Assembly (NCBI GenBank): GCA_033060915.1
Contig: CM065394.1
Location: forward strand, 16,239,501-16,303,500
Direction: 5' to 3'
Length of the DNA: 64,000 nt
Source: Euryodendron excelsum
Lineage: Eukaryota > Streptophyta > Magnoliopsida > Ericales > Pentaphylacaceae
The notes beneath the pieces are model-generated. The model saw nothing but the letters and a program-made list of their open reading frames with translations, ran no database searches and had not been told where the DNA came from. The position numbers and the translations under genes were made by a program. This document shows positions 9,881 through 21,104 of this stretch, piece by piece. Numbering within the stretch: position 1 is the stretch's first letter; every line of letters starts with the position of its first letter.

Positions 9881-10020
9881 ACCATGGATGACGATGGGGT
9901 TGCAGTGGCGTCTTTCACTGCCATAGCTTGGATAAGTTTGAACATCTCATCGATCTTGGTCTTTATTTCGTTGGCCCCCTCTTGAGAGACTTGGAACGAT
10001 TCTTCAGGATTGGTAGCCAT
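9881..10020 (-). pseudogene. gag: gag N-terminus of Ogre-like element B, cut by LTR insertion
   Basis: The minus-strand frame starts MATNPEESFQVSQEG at 10020 and runs about 46 codons to SSSMV, where the Del/Tekay-like LTR begins. The early part looks coiled-coil-forming (ANEIKTKIDEMFKLIQAMA), as expected for the start of a Ty3/gypsy gag; this is a family inference. The rest of gag and all of pol are absent on this side. The frame reads a few codons into the LTR before stopping at 9826, so its apparent C-terminus is not real. It follows the B leader as gag should. Confidence 0.55.
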
Positions 10021-11473
10021 TAGTAACGCTCTTTGTCGGGTGATAATGGGGTCCCTAGGTGGATGTTAAAAAATTTCTTGGGAGCAATGTTGACGTAGTG
10101 TAAAGTGATCTCCGTAAATGAAAAAAAAAAACAAAAAAACAAGGACGCAAATCCCAAGTTAGTTTTTGGTTTTTAGAGAGTTCTATGCAGTGCATGCCCT
10201 AGGGTGTCCCTACTTGAAAGGGAACTAAACGTGATGTATTTGCTCATTTTCAAAGATAGGGGGTTTGCCCTTGTATGCAGATACCTTACTATTAAGTGGG
10301 AACCTTCATCCATTCATATATTCTACCATCCATTTATTCACGAAAAATAAAGAAGCACATTTAACTTCGGGTTTAAGATACAAAAGAATTGAAATACATT
10401 TCAATAGGGAGAGGGGGAACATTTTCCTTTGGACTTCCACCTATCTACTTTTACACTAGAAATCCTAAACTACTCTTGAGTTTTCAGATTTTTCTTCTTC
10501 AAGTTTGACGTTGAGGAGGTCGTTCAGAGACCTTGTTGATCGATTGCCCCTTGTCTTCTTGGTAACCCTATCTCCATGAGCATAGAGGGATTGAGGCCCC
10601 TCTTTATGGAATGAATATGCATGCAATGATTAATTAGGGTTACGTGAGAACTCTTAGGGTTTCGGTAGATTTAATGCAATGAAGGGTGAACTTTGGTGTC
10701 ACTCTCAATGGGTTGATCATATGCATAAGAATGCAGTGACTTGAGTTACTTTGGAACTCTCGTCTTGACATGGAATATTAAATGCATGAATGTGGATGTA
10801 AAGAGCGTAAGGAGAGATAATACAATTGAAGTAAATACGCATACATGAGCATTTATACAGGCATTATAATAGTAAGAGTACAATCATTATAACAACAGGA
10901 ATAAATAAGTATAGAGGAAAGTAAAAGTAGTCACCCCTTCCTCCATGGTTTTGAAATCAGTGCAGGTGTCTTAAATCTGGCAGAGGTTCAGCTATGCATG
11001 GTGTTTATATGAGCATGAGGTTGAGGGTTTACTAATGCGTCCTAAAAAGGCTAGGTTCCTGGATCTTCAAACCTAGACCCATTTCCTGAGGTGGTGCCAT
11101 GATCAGTTGGTGATCCGAGTAGAGGAACCATCAAGAGGCCGTAGGCGAAGAAACTAACACAGCATCTTGCCCATAACCAATATACCGTTTTCCCTTCTAA
11201 CTAGAAGGGATATATCAAGGTAGAGAATGCAAGTGCACTTGCAGTGCGTGTGTGATTTTTAAAAGCCGAGGAGTGGGCCCAACAACTCCCATCCATCATG
11301 TTCATTCTATTCATTCATGCATAGCAGTTAGTATGGCATAAAACAATAATGCCAAAAAAAGCCCACCTACAAAACAAAAATGCAAGAGTTAGTATGTGGA
11401 TGGCAAACTTAATGCAAGACAATATGAATGAAGTTAAATACATGTTTTAGGAAAACAACTTTGAAAATTTGAC
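10021..11473 (-). mobile_element. 5' leader of Ogre-like element B
   Basis: Untranslated leader between primer site and gag, collinear with the leader of A (14055-15476) and with part of D. Shared blocks lie around 10620-10800 and 11030-11290. The open frame at 10265-10459 lies antisense to the element and is ignored. Confidence 0.65.
11191..11210 (-). other. Leader palindrome, element B
   Basis: A perfect 9-bp inverted repeat TCCCTTCTA/TAGAAGGGA with a two-base centre. Counterparts in A (15108-15125) and D (31908-31923) have different but still matching arms. Confidence 0.6.
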
Positions 11474-11490
11474 TCCAGTGGAGTTGCCAA
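11474..11490 (-). promoter_or_regulatory. Primer-binding site of element B (mutated)
   Basis: The minus strand reads TTGGCAACTCCACTGG just after the LTR end at 11492, a mutated form of the TGGCGACTCCGCTGGGG of element A. Confidence 0.6.
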
Positions 11491-11491
11491 C

Positions 11492-13130
11492 TGTCGTGCC
11501 CAAATTTTTTGCACTCGAGGAATAGACATACAAGCGGGAAAAATATTATACTCTATCGTTAGAACTCATCCTCCTAGAAGAATGAGTGCGACTAGGTTTG
11601 AATTGAAAATTAATTTTGAATAAGGGCCTTTGGAAAACAATTTGGAGTCACCACCTAACTTGATTAAGGTGAGTTAGATCATCTAAAAACTAAGCACAAT
11701 CCGAATATCACACTTAGGGTTTTTTGAAAAGATTTTGAAAATACTTCCTCAAGAGAGGGTTTTTAAGAAAATAAGTTGTTTGGAAACCTCTGAAAATATT
11801 TAAGCCCTTTTTTTAAAATAACTCCATTTGGTCATTGAAAACAGTGATCTAAGTTCGGAGGTTGGTTACGTGTAAGGAAGACGCACTAAGCCATCACCCT
11901 ACCCTACCCTGCCCTTACGGTACCTACATGTCTATTCACCCTAGATTCACCCATTAGAGTCTTCGATTAATAAATGTCCAATAATATCCACTTTTGAAAA
12001 GAATGTTTAAAAGGAAAAGATATTATGCATGATATGCAAATGCAATAGAAAATTTTGATTTAAAAATAGATTTTGAGGAAAAGATCTGAAGTTTGAGAAT
12101 AGACTTGAAAATAAGATTTGACCTTCAAAATAGATTTGAAAAGACTTGATTTAATTTTGAAAAGGGACTTGAAAAGATAGATTTGATTTTGAAAGAAAAA
12201 TTTTAGAAATTGAAAATAGAGATTTGAAAAAAAGTTATTATCGCACCCATAAAGGTTGCCTACGTATTCCTTTTGAAGAATCAAGTTAGCCGTAGTTTGG
12301 ACAAAAGTCCCATAGAAAATAAAAGATTTTGATTGGAAAAAGAAATTGAGTTGGAATTTGGATTGGAAGATTAGGAAATTTGAACTTTGATTGGAAGATT
12401 TAAAAGATTGGTTTTAGGAAATTTAGACTTAGGAAAGATGGAACTTAGGAAAGACTTGAGGTTTAAGAAAGATTGGACTTGACTTGGAAGGGATTTAGAA
12501 AAGATTTGACTCAAATATTGGACTCGGAGAGTTAGAGTTTAAGGAAGATTGGATTTAGGAAATCTCAGATTTAGGAAAGTTTCAAAATAGAAAAGTTCTA
12601 TTCTAGGAAAGTTTCATTTTAGGAAAGATTTCGAATTAGGAAAGTTTAAAATAGGAAAGGTTTTGAAAGTGGAAAGTTTTGAATTTATAAAGTTTTAACT
12701 TTAGAAAGTTTTGAATTTAAAAAGTTTTGACTTAAGAAAGATTCGAAGTTTGAGTTTTAGAAATACTTGAAATTAAGAAAGGTTTGAGTTTAAGAAAGAT
12801 TTGAAAATTTAGATTTGGAAAGTTGAAATTTAGAAAGGTATGGAATTAGGAAAGGTTAGAATTAGGAAGATTAAAAAGCTTAAAGTTTAAGGAAAGATTT
12901 GAAAGTTCAAGTTTTGGAAACTTAAGGTTTAGGAAGATATGAAATTAGAAAGGATTAGATTAGAAAAGGTTTGAATTAGGAAAGATTGGGATTCCTATTT
13001 CCTAAAAGAAAATATTGGACTTTATTCTAAAAGGAGGTGATTTGATTTTATTTCCAGAAACGGAGGATTGGATCTAGTTTCCTAAATGGGAGATTGGATT
13101 TGGTTTCCTAAAACAGAGGATATGATTTGA
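11492..13130 (-). mobile_element. Truncated LTR of Ogre-like element B (U5 side)
   Basis: The plus strand starts TGTCGTGCCC, the inverted LTR 3' end. It contains the primer-site mimic (mutated, near 11644), the conserved hairpin block at 12238-12311 and the G-poor array (C-poor on the plus strand). Similarity to LTR A stops near 13130, where the gag of element A begins. U3, TATA box and 5' end are missing. Confidence 0.75.
12238..12311 (-). ncRNA. Conserved hairpin block, element B copy
   Basis: Same block as at 8008. Stem 1 is GGAC-UUUU-GUCC; stem 2 is AUUCU...GGAAU, keeping pairing despite changes from UCCC/GGGA; stem 3 is ACC...GGU around UUUAU. Confidence 0.45.
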
Positions 13131-14054
13131 TATGTCTTCGGGGGTCGGCATCTCATCAGGGTTACATCGTGACCAGGCATCTTCGCATTCCATTTCCTTT
13201 CCGTCCTTGTTATATATCTCCTGGCATGCAGCAAAATAAACCTTGTTGTTACCAAACTTTGTAATGATGTTGACAGCATGGTCCAGTGGAGGGTTTGCAG
13301 AGCCGTTCGGAGAAGGATTTGCCGGTCGTATCCCAATGATCTTATTATCTATCAGGTCTTGAATCTTATGCTTGAGGGCCAAACAATCTTCAGTATCGTG
13401 TCCTTTACTATCCGAATGATACTTACAGCTTGCTGCAGATTTGAAGTAACGAGGCGGAGGATTGGGCTGGGGTCGAGCAGGTATAGGTTTCAGGTACCCA
13501 GCTGCTAAGAGGCCAAAATAGACCGTGGTCTGTGAGCATGCTAGTTTTGTAAATGTCCGCTTCTTCCCACTTGTTCACCTAGTCCGAGGAGGTATTACAG
13601 ATGTTTTTGATGATTGGGGACCACGTTTTGGTGAGGTCGCAGCTGGGTTGATGGTTCGAGAATTGAAAGGGCTTCGGGTTCTATATTTCAGAGCGGGACC
13701 ATTCTCGGTGGCAGGGCCAAAAGGGTCGGGATGATATCCGAAGGGAAGGTCATATAATCCTTGTGTTTGGTTAGGGGTTGGTTTGGAAGGCATTCGAGCA
13801 AGGCCCTCGGCCCGGGGAGGTCGTTGGGAAGCAATGGTGGCGGCATAGTCATGATCTTCTTTCTTCGTCCTTTTTCATCCATCATGGGTTTGGGCCCGCA
13901 AGGACTCTACTTGCTCTCAGGTTGTGTGAGATAAGAGTGAGGAAAGCATGCCTTCCATTTCGGTCATCTTATGCTTGACTCCTCTTGTCTCTGCTAGTAA
14001 CTGAGTTAACGTATCAAGAGTAAGCAATTCCATGCTTGTAAGACCGGGGAACGA
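13131..14054 (-). pseudogene. gag: Broken gag of Ogre-like element A
   Basis: The minus strand starts MELLTLDTLTQLLAE at 14054 and stays in one frame to the junction near 13131, broken by three TGA codons (13917-13919, near 13866, and 13575-13577). Order: short coiled-coil-like N-terminus; proline/arginine-rich middle; then a zinc-knuckle-like CKYHSDSKGHDTEDC followed by LALKHKIQDLID, a combination I associate with Tat/Athila gag. No frameshift was found. Protease, RT, RNase H and integrase are absent: the frame ends where the truncated LTR of B begins. All stops being TGA fits C-to-T decay of CGA codons. Confidence 0.7.
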
Positions 14055-15476
14055 GGGAAGGTACCTAAAACCAACAAAAAGGGAAAAGTCAGTGTTTGAC
14101 CTTAACAAGTCTTTATGCAATGCATGCTCTAAGGTGCCCCTTTTTAAAAAGGGGAAACTAAACATGATGTATTGGCTCACTTTTGGAGATAGTGGGTTTG
14201 CCCCTGTATGCAGACACTTTACCGTCAGGTGGGAATTTTCAGCCATTCATGCATTCATTCATGAAAATAAAGAGGTACATTAAATTTTGTGTTCGAGATA
14301 CAAAAGAATTGAAATAAATTTTAATAGGGGGAGGGGGAACATTTTCCTTTGGACTTCCACCTATCTACTTTTACAAAAGGGAAAATCTAAACTACTCTTG
14401 AGTCTTCAGATTCGCCTTCCTTGGATTTGATGTCAAGAAGGTCGCTGAGAGACCTTGTTGATTGATTGCCCCTTGTCTTCTTGGCAACCCTATCTCCGTG
14501 AGCATAGAGGGATTGGGGCCCCTCTTATGGAATGAATCGAGATGCATGCAATAAGTCCTTAGGGTTGCGCAAGAACCCTTAGGATTTGGGTAGGTTCAAT
14601 GCAAGGGAGAGTAACGTTGGTGTCACTCTCAATGGGTTGATCATATGCATGAGAATGCAGTGACTTGAGTTACTTGGAACTCTTGTCTTGACATGGAATA
14701 TTGAATGCATGAACATGAATATGCAAAAAGTATAAGGAAAGAAAGTGCAATTGAAGTAAACATGCATGCATGAACAGTTAGACAAGCATTATAATAGTAT
14801 AAATACAAGCATTATAACAGCAGGTATAAATGAAAGTAAAAGCAGTCGACCTTTCCTCCATGATTTTGAAAACGGTGCTCGTGTCCTAAATCCGGCAGAG
14901 GTTCGGCTATGCATGGTGTCTATATGAGTATGAGGTTGAGGGTTGACTAATGCGTCCTAAAAAGGCTCGGTCCCCGAATCTTCAAACCTAGGCCCACTCC
15001 CCGAGGTGGTGCCATGATCGGTTGGTGATCCGAGCGGGGGAACCATCAAGAGGCCGTAGGCAAAGAAACTGACACAGCATCTTGCCCACAACCAATATAC
15101 CGTTCCCCCTTTCTAACTAGAAAGGACATATCAGGGTATGCAAATATGCAGAATGCAAGTGCACATGCAGTGTGTGTGTGATTTTTAAAAATGGAGGAAA
15201 GGGCCCAACAACTCCCATTCATCCTGTACATCACATTCATGCAAAGCAGTTAATAATTTTTAAACATAAAGCGCACCTACAAAACAAAGATGCAAGTGTC
15301 AGTATGTGGATGATAAACATAATACAAGATAATATGAATAAATGCATGTTTTTTGAAAACAATATTGAAAATTTGGTTTTGGAGATTTAAAGTGAATAGG
15401 ATTGAACCAAGTTAATTGAAGGCTCTACATGGGTGAAGGGTAAAGAGACACGACTACGGCCTAACCCTCTAAGTAT
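14055..15476 (-). mobile_element. 5' leader of Ogre-like element A
   Basis: About 1.4 kb of untranslated leader between primer site and gag, collinear with the B leader. With R-U5 of the LTR, the transcript would carry about 4.9 kb before the gag start. No conserved upstream ORF was recognised. Confidence 0.65.
15108..15125 (-). other. Leader palindrome, element A
   Basis: CCTTTCTA/TAGAAAGG, perfect 8-bp arms around a two-base centre. Compare CCTTCTA/TAGAAGG in D and the longer arms in B. Confidence 0.6.
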
Positions 15477-15493
15477 CCCCAGCGGAGTCGCCA
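15477..15493 (-). promoter_or_regulatory. Primer-binding site of element A
   Basis: The minus strand reads TGGCGACTCCGCTGGGG two bases after the LTR terminus GCGCGACA. It begins with TGG, complementary to a tRNA CCA end, and resembles the site type of Tat/Ogre elements. The tRNA identity is not asserted. Confidence 0.75.
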
Positions 15494-15648
15494 GCTGTCG
15501 CGCCCAGATTTTTCGCACTCGAGGAATACTCACACAAGCGGGAAAAATGTTGTACTCTCTCGTTAGAACTCACCCTCCTAGAAGAATGAGTGCGACTAAG
15601 TTTGAATTGAAAAATTGGTTTGAAATAAAGGGCTTTTGAAAAAGATTC

Positions 15649-15683
15649 GGAGTCGCCACCTAACTTGATTAAGGTGAGTTAGG
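15649..15683 (-). promoter_or_regulatory. U5 hairpin plus primer-site mimic, LTR A
   Basis: The minus strand has CCTAACT pairing with AGTTAGG, then TGGCGACTCC (15658-15649), about 160 nt before the true primer site. Confidence 0.5.
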
Positions 15684-16230
15684 TCACCTAAAAAAACTAA
15701 GCATAGTTCGAAGACTACACTTAGGGTTTTTGGAAAACAATTTGAAAATATCTCCTCGAGAGAGGGTTTTTAAGAAAATGGGTTGTTTGGCAACCTTTGG
15801 AAAATATTTAGTCCTTTTTAGAAAAATAACTCCGTTTTGGTCTTTCGAAAACAGTGATTCTAGGTTCGGAGGTTGGTTACGTGTAGGGAAGACACACTAA
15901 GCTATCACCCTACCCCGCCCTTTCGGTACCTACATGTCAATCTACCCTAGATTCACCTATAAGAGTCTTTAACTAACTAATGTTCAACCCTATTCACTTT
16001 AGAAAAACAATGTTTGAAAACTAATTTAGCATGATGCATGATATGCAAGCAATAGAAAAGAATTGAAAAATAGATTTAAAAAGAGATTGCTTTGATTTGA
16101 AAATAGACTTGAAAAGATGGAATTGAAATTGGAAAGTTTGAAAATTTGAAAATAGAAATTTGAAAGTAGAACTTTTGAAATTGGAAATTTGAAAATAAAT
16201 TAGAATTGAGATTTGAAAAGATTTTAGAAA

Positions 16231-16349
16231 CCGCACCCATGAGGGTGGAATTGAAAGTTTGAAAAGTATTGTGACCGCACCTATGAAGGTTGCCTACGTA
16301 TCCCTTTGGGGAAATCAGGTCAGTCGTAGTTCGGACCAGAGTCCGATTG
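16231..16349 (-). ncRNA. Conserved hairpin block, LTR A copy
   Basis: Stem 1 CGGAC-UCUG-GUCCG; stem 2 UCCCC...GGGA; stem 3 ACCU-UCAU-AGGU at about 16279-16290, with its duplicate ACCC-UCAU-GGGU at 16235-16247. Confidence 0.5.
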
Positions 16350-18608
16350 AAAATAGAAGAGTGGATTGAAGAAGGAACTTGAATTGGAAATTCAATTTGA
16401 CTTGAAATTAGAAGAGAAGATTAGAATTTGAAAGTGAGAAGGTTGGACTGGGATTTGAAAAGATTGATTTTGGAAAGACTTGGTTGTGGAAAGATGGAGG
16501 TTTAGGAAACCTAGACTTAAGATTAAGAAAGATTGGATTTAGGAAAGGTTCGAATTAGGGAAGGTTCGATTTAAGAAAGTGTCATTTTTGAAAAGTTTCA
16601 AATTAGGAAAGCTTTGAATTAGGAAAGTTTCATTTTTGGAAAGTTTTGAATTAGGAATGTTTTGGAATTGGAAAGTTTTAGGTTTAGGAAAGACTTAGAA
16701 TTTGGAAAGTTTCAAGTTAAGAAAATTTTAAATTTTGGAATGTTTCGAAAAAGGGAAGTTTTGAAAGTGGGAAAGTTTGAATTTAGAAAGGTTTTGAAAA
16801 AGGAAAGTTTTCGATTTAGGAAATGTTTGAATTAAGAAAGTTTCAACTTAAGAAAGTCTTAAATTAGGAAAGTTTTGAGTTTAGAAAAATTTTAGATTTG
16901 GAAAGATGTTGAAGTTTTGGAAAGTTTAAAGTTTAGAAAGATTTAACTTAAGAAAATTTTGAATTTAGGAAGCTTAGAATTTTAGAAAGATTTGAAATTT
17001 AGAAAGTTTAGGATTTAGAAAGTTTTAGAGTTTAAAATTTAGAAAGTCTTGAAATTAGGAAAGGCTTGAGTTTAGGAAAGATTTGAAAGCTTGGATTTGA
17101 AAAAGATTTTGAAAGGGTTGAATTAGGAAAGACTTGAAAGTTGAGTTTTAAAATTTAGGAAAGATTTTTATGTTCAAGTTTTGGAAACTTAAGATTTAGG
17201 AAAATGGAAGTTTAGGAAGGATTTGAATTAAGAAAGAGTTAGATTTTGAAATTTAAGGAAAGATCTAAAATTTAGGTTTAGGAAACTTATGGTTTAGGAA
17301 GGAATTGAATTATAAAAGGTTTGGATCAAGAAGAGATTGGATTCGGTTTCTAAAAGAGAAAAGTTGGATTTTGTTTCCAAAAACGGAGGACGGGATCTAG
17401 TTTCCTAAACGGGGAGATTGGATTCGATTTCCTAAAGGGAAGATAGGATTTGGCAAGGATTTGGAAAGGGAGACTCTAAAAACCCTAGGTTTGAAAAATT
17501 ATAGTTTAGACGTAGAAAAGAGGTTTTGAAAATATATATAGTTTGGATGTGAAAACTAGAGATTTTGGAAATCTAGGTTTGGGGCAAAGTTTGAAAACCA
17601 TGTTTTTGGAAAGAAAATTAGGGTTTCCTAATTGTGGGTTCTAAGGCTTGATTTGGGCTCTAAGGAAAGAGATTTTTGGAAAATACGCTTTTGGAAACGA
17701 ATTTTTAGAAGGAAGTCCTAGGGAGAAGTTTTTGGAAAGTGAATTTGGAAGGAGAGTTTGTGGAAAAAGATTTTAAAGAGAAGGAGTTTTGAAAGGTATG
17801 TTTTTAGAAACGTAGATTTTGGAAGGAAAATCCTAGAGGGGAATTTCTAAAAGGAAAATTTTGGAAAGAGAGTTTTTGGAAAGAATTTTGGAGAGAGTTT
17901 TTAGAAAGTGGATTTTGGGGAGAGGATTTTGGAAAGGAGTTGAAAAAGAGAGATTTTGAAAAATAGATTTTGGAAAGAGTTTTTAGAAAACACTTTTAGA
18001 GAGGAGAGTTTTAGGAAAGTATGTTGAAAAAGAAATTTTTAGGAAGAGATTTTTAAAGAGAGTTTTTAGAAGGTGTAAAAACGTCTCACTTTCCTAAAGC
18101 AGTTCTAACCATAAGAGGGCTAGAACCACTTTAAGAAAGTGGTTTTCGAAAACAACAAGGGTTGAAAATATGGACCCAAAAAGGTCACTTTTGATGTAAC
18201 ACTTTTCTAAAGCAACCCTAGTCATGGAAAGGCTAGAATCACCCTAAAATTATGATTTTGAAAACAAGTTTTTGAAAAAGAGATTTTGATGCAATTTTGA
18301 AAACAAGTTTGAAAACGATTTTGAAAACAACTTTGAAAACGAATTTTGGAAGATGTAAGATTATGATATGCACAATGTAATTTGGGGTCGTTCAAGGGGG
18401 CCGGACCCACGTGGTCTTTGGTTAGACTAGAAGAAAGCCCCCGACACGGTGACTCTCCAATAGCCCAATCCTACACATGGACCGAGAATCCCCTTGTTTC
18501 AAGCATGCAAAGAAAAGGGGGAAAAGAGATGGGGGATTAAAATAAAGAAAACCCAAGTGGGTTGGAGAGAGAAGAGAGAGGGGGGAAGTGTAGAAAATTA
18601 AATAGAAA

Positions 18609-18618
18609 GCCTACCGTA
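18609..18618 (-). promoter_or_regulatory. Splice-donor-like site, LTR A
   Basis: The minus strand reads ACG|GTAGGC with GT at 18614, the same place as 5683 in solo LTR 1. Confidence 0.35.
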
Positions 18619-18779
18619 TGTCTTCTTTATTTTGCGCGCCGCGCTGTCTTCGGTCTTTGTCTTGATCTTCACCTTCAGTTTTCAAGAGTTGTCTTCAAGC
18701 TTTGGATGACAGCTCTTCAAGTCTTCGAAGGGTGGTTGAAGGCTAGTGTATGAGTGTATGGGGGAGTGTATGAGTGTAT

Positions 18780-18900
18780 AGGAGGCTAGGGTTTGTGTAG
18801 GGTGGCTAGGGTTTGGAAAACCTAGGGAGGCTAGGGTTTTTGGAGAACCTAGGGAGGCTAGGGTTTTTGGAGAACCTAGGGAGGCTAGGGTTTTTGGAGG
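18780..18900 (-). repeat. Short tandem repeats in R
   Basis: On the plus strand, a unit of about 30 bp containing 'ggaggctagggttt' is repeated four to five times. The count differs from solo LTR 1 and LTR C, so the array changes length between copies. Confidence 0.6.
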
Positions 18901-18977
18901 TGCTCGAGCTCTGTATATCGAATTGTGTGATTTCTAGGTTAAGTTTGCAGATCCTTTTCACGTTGAATGAGGCTCTG

Positions 18978-18985
18978 TATTTATA
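18978..18985 (-). promoter_or_regulatory. TATA box of LTR A
   Basis: TATAAATA on the minus strand followed by CAGAGCC, just downstream of the dyad array. Confidence 0.65.
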
Positions 18986-19000
18986 GAAGTTAGACAAGCT

Positions 19001-19100
19001 TGGCGCCTGTTGCAGTGGCGCCAAGGCAAAATTTACACTGGCGCCACTAGGAGTGGCGCCAGGCCATTTTTTGGCTTGGTGCCACTACTAGTGGCGCCAG
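19001..19100 (-). promoter_or_regulatory. GCGCC dyad array, LTR A
   Basis: Three dyads at 19002-19022, 19039-19061 and 19077-19099 with arms GCGCCACT/AGTGGCGC (the first and third have changed arms). Confidence 0.6.
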
Positions 19101-19924
19101 CCAATTAGGAAAGATTTAAGGTCGGCAAGCAACGTATCTTTGACTAGATTTGGGCGCCTGTACTAGTGACTACCATGTAATTTTTAGCCTGGCTTCACTA
19201 GGAGTGACTCCGGAAAGTCCGGGAATGATTTGGAGGAGCTGGGAATGACCCGGAAGGCTGGAAAGGAGCTAGAACACCTAAAATAGTGTCCTGGAGCTAT
19301 TTAACTTGAAAAGTGAGGACAAAATGTGTCGAAGAGGTTGACCGGGCCTTTAGGGGCAAAACGGTCAATCGGACTAAGAAACTGCCGGGGCGAACTCGGA
19401 TTGTCCGGGAAAAAGACTTGGGATCTGGAAACATTATTTAGAATGTTCTCAAAGGTTGCCGATTTGATTCCCAGAGCCGGCGTGGTCAGAAAAGGAGACC
19501 GGCCCACTAGGGGCAAAACGGTCATTTTGTACCGGGTTTGCCGGAACTGACTCGGAATGGTCCGGAAAGGTAAAGGAAGGTTAAGAATACTATAAAAAGT
19601 ATTCTCGGGACATTATCGGTTTGATACTCAAAGCCAGTATGGTCGAAGAAGGAGACCGGCCCTCTAGGGGCAAAATGATCATTTTATACCGGGTTGGCCG
19701 GAACTGACTCGGAATGATCCGGAAAGGTAAGGGGAGGTTGAGAATACTATAAAAAGTATTCTCAGGAGGTTACCGGTTTGATACCCAGAGCCAGTGTGGT
19801 TTCCGGGGCATTCGGATGCTTAGGGGCAAAATGGTCATCTTGACCGAAAAGTCTCGGAAAAGGTCCTAAGGGTAGTCTGGTCATTTTTCACCAAAGTGAG
19901 ATAACAGACACTGGTGTTGACCTG

Positions 19925-20545
19925 GGCTTTGAGTGTTTCCGCCACTCTCACGGTGTGAGTACTTCCGCTACTCGGATGGGGTTGATGATTTGTGAGTATT
20001 TTCGCTACTCGAACGGGGTTAAGTATTTTCGCTACTCGGACGGGGTTGATGATTTGGGAGTATTTCCGCTACTCGGACGGGGTTGATGATTTGTGAGTAT
20101 TTCCGCTACTCTAACGGCTTTGTGAGTATTTCCGCTACTCTAACGGTTCTGTGAGTATTTCCGCTACTCTAACGGTTCTGTGAGTATTTCCACTACTCTA
20201 ATGGTTTGGTGAGTAGTTTTGCTACTCAGACCGTCTCGAGGAATAAACTGTCTCGAGAGAGGGATTGGAAAGGGGTCTTATCGTCTCCGAAGAGATGTAC
20301 CTGGATTGGAACCGTCTCGAGAGAGGGATTGGAAAGGGGTCTTACCGTCTCCGAGGAGACGTGCCTGGATTGTGAGTGTTTCCGCCACTCTGACGGTTTT
20401 GTGAGTGTTTCCGCCACTCTGACGGTTTTGTGAGTATTTCCGCTACTCCAACGGTTTTGTGAGAATTTCCGCTACTCTAACGGTTTTATGAGTAGTTTTG
20501 CTACTCGGACCGTCTCGAGGAATAAACTGTCTCGAGAGAGGGATT
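19925..20545 (-). repeat. U3 minisatellites of LTR A
   Basis: Many 29-bp units (GAGTA-N7-TACTC or GAGTG-N7-CACTC) and only about two partial 81-bp units (CTCGAG dyads at 20235-20262 and 20512-20540; CGTCTC/GAGACG at 20346-20361). Confidence 0.8.
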
Positions 20546-20746
20546 GGAATTGGAAAGGAAAGGACAATGCCCCTAAGGGCACTTTGGTCATTTTGCCTCT
20601 ATTTGGGCCTGACAGGCCCGCGAAGCGATGGAAAGACGGAATTTGGACCTAGAGGATTGGTTTCGATTGGAATATGTCCACAATGACTTGAAAACAAGTC
20701 TGGACGGAGTGCAGACTGCCGAGCGGTCAAAAATGGGGTGCTTACA

Positions 20747-21054
20747 AGGGGTCAAGTTTCTCAAAATACGTGCTAGATTGAGTTTGACTGGTTTGGACTA
20801 GAATTGGAGCTGGAATTAAGGTTAAAATAAATACTTACTGTATTTAGGAAGACGTGTAAACTAAAATTGGATCAAACAATACCAGCATGACATTTGGTCA
20901 TTTTGTCTCTATTGGGCCTAATAGGCCCGCGAAGCAGTTGATTATCTAGATTTGAGTTTGGAAAGCCAGTTTGGACTTGAATGTGTCTGTGGCAGTTTGA
21001 ATTGAATCTAGTCAGGCTGGAGATTACCTAGTGGGCAAAAATAAGGTGCTTACG
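20747..21054 (-). mobile_element. 5' end of a diverged Ogre-like LTR (E)
   Basis: The minus strand starts CGTAAGCACCTTA (TG of the terminus changed to CG) and aligns with the start of LTR D (23113 onward) through blocks such as 'caattccag' and 'ttgagaaa'. LTR A interrupts it in the same orientation. The rest of E is not found on the left side of A. Confidence 0.65.
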
Positions 21055-21104
21055 ATATCCAATTCAATAAGAGAAGGATTATCTTAAACATCCCACACAA
21101 TCAT
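21055..21104. other. Short unassigned flank
   Basis: About 50 bp between the LTR E terminus and the family IV LTR; nothing recognised. Its last five bases, ATCAT, resemble ATCAA at 38441-38445. Confidence 0.4.

Larger units (their letters stand above)
15496..20746 (-). mobile_element. LTR A of Ogre-like element (5251 bp)
   Basis: The inverted LTR runs TGTAAGCACCCC (at 20746) to GGGCGCGACA (at 15496), and is followed by primer site, leader and gag: a 5' LTR. It is collinear with solo LTR 1 and LTR C, with the same TATA, dyads, minisatellites, G-poor tract and hairpin block. It sits inside another, diverged LTR (20747-21054). Apparent ORFs in the repeats are not genes. Confidence 0.85.
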
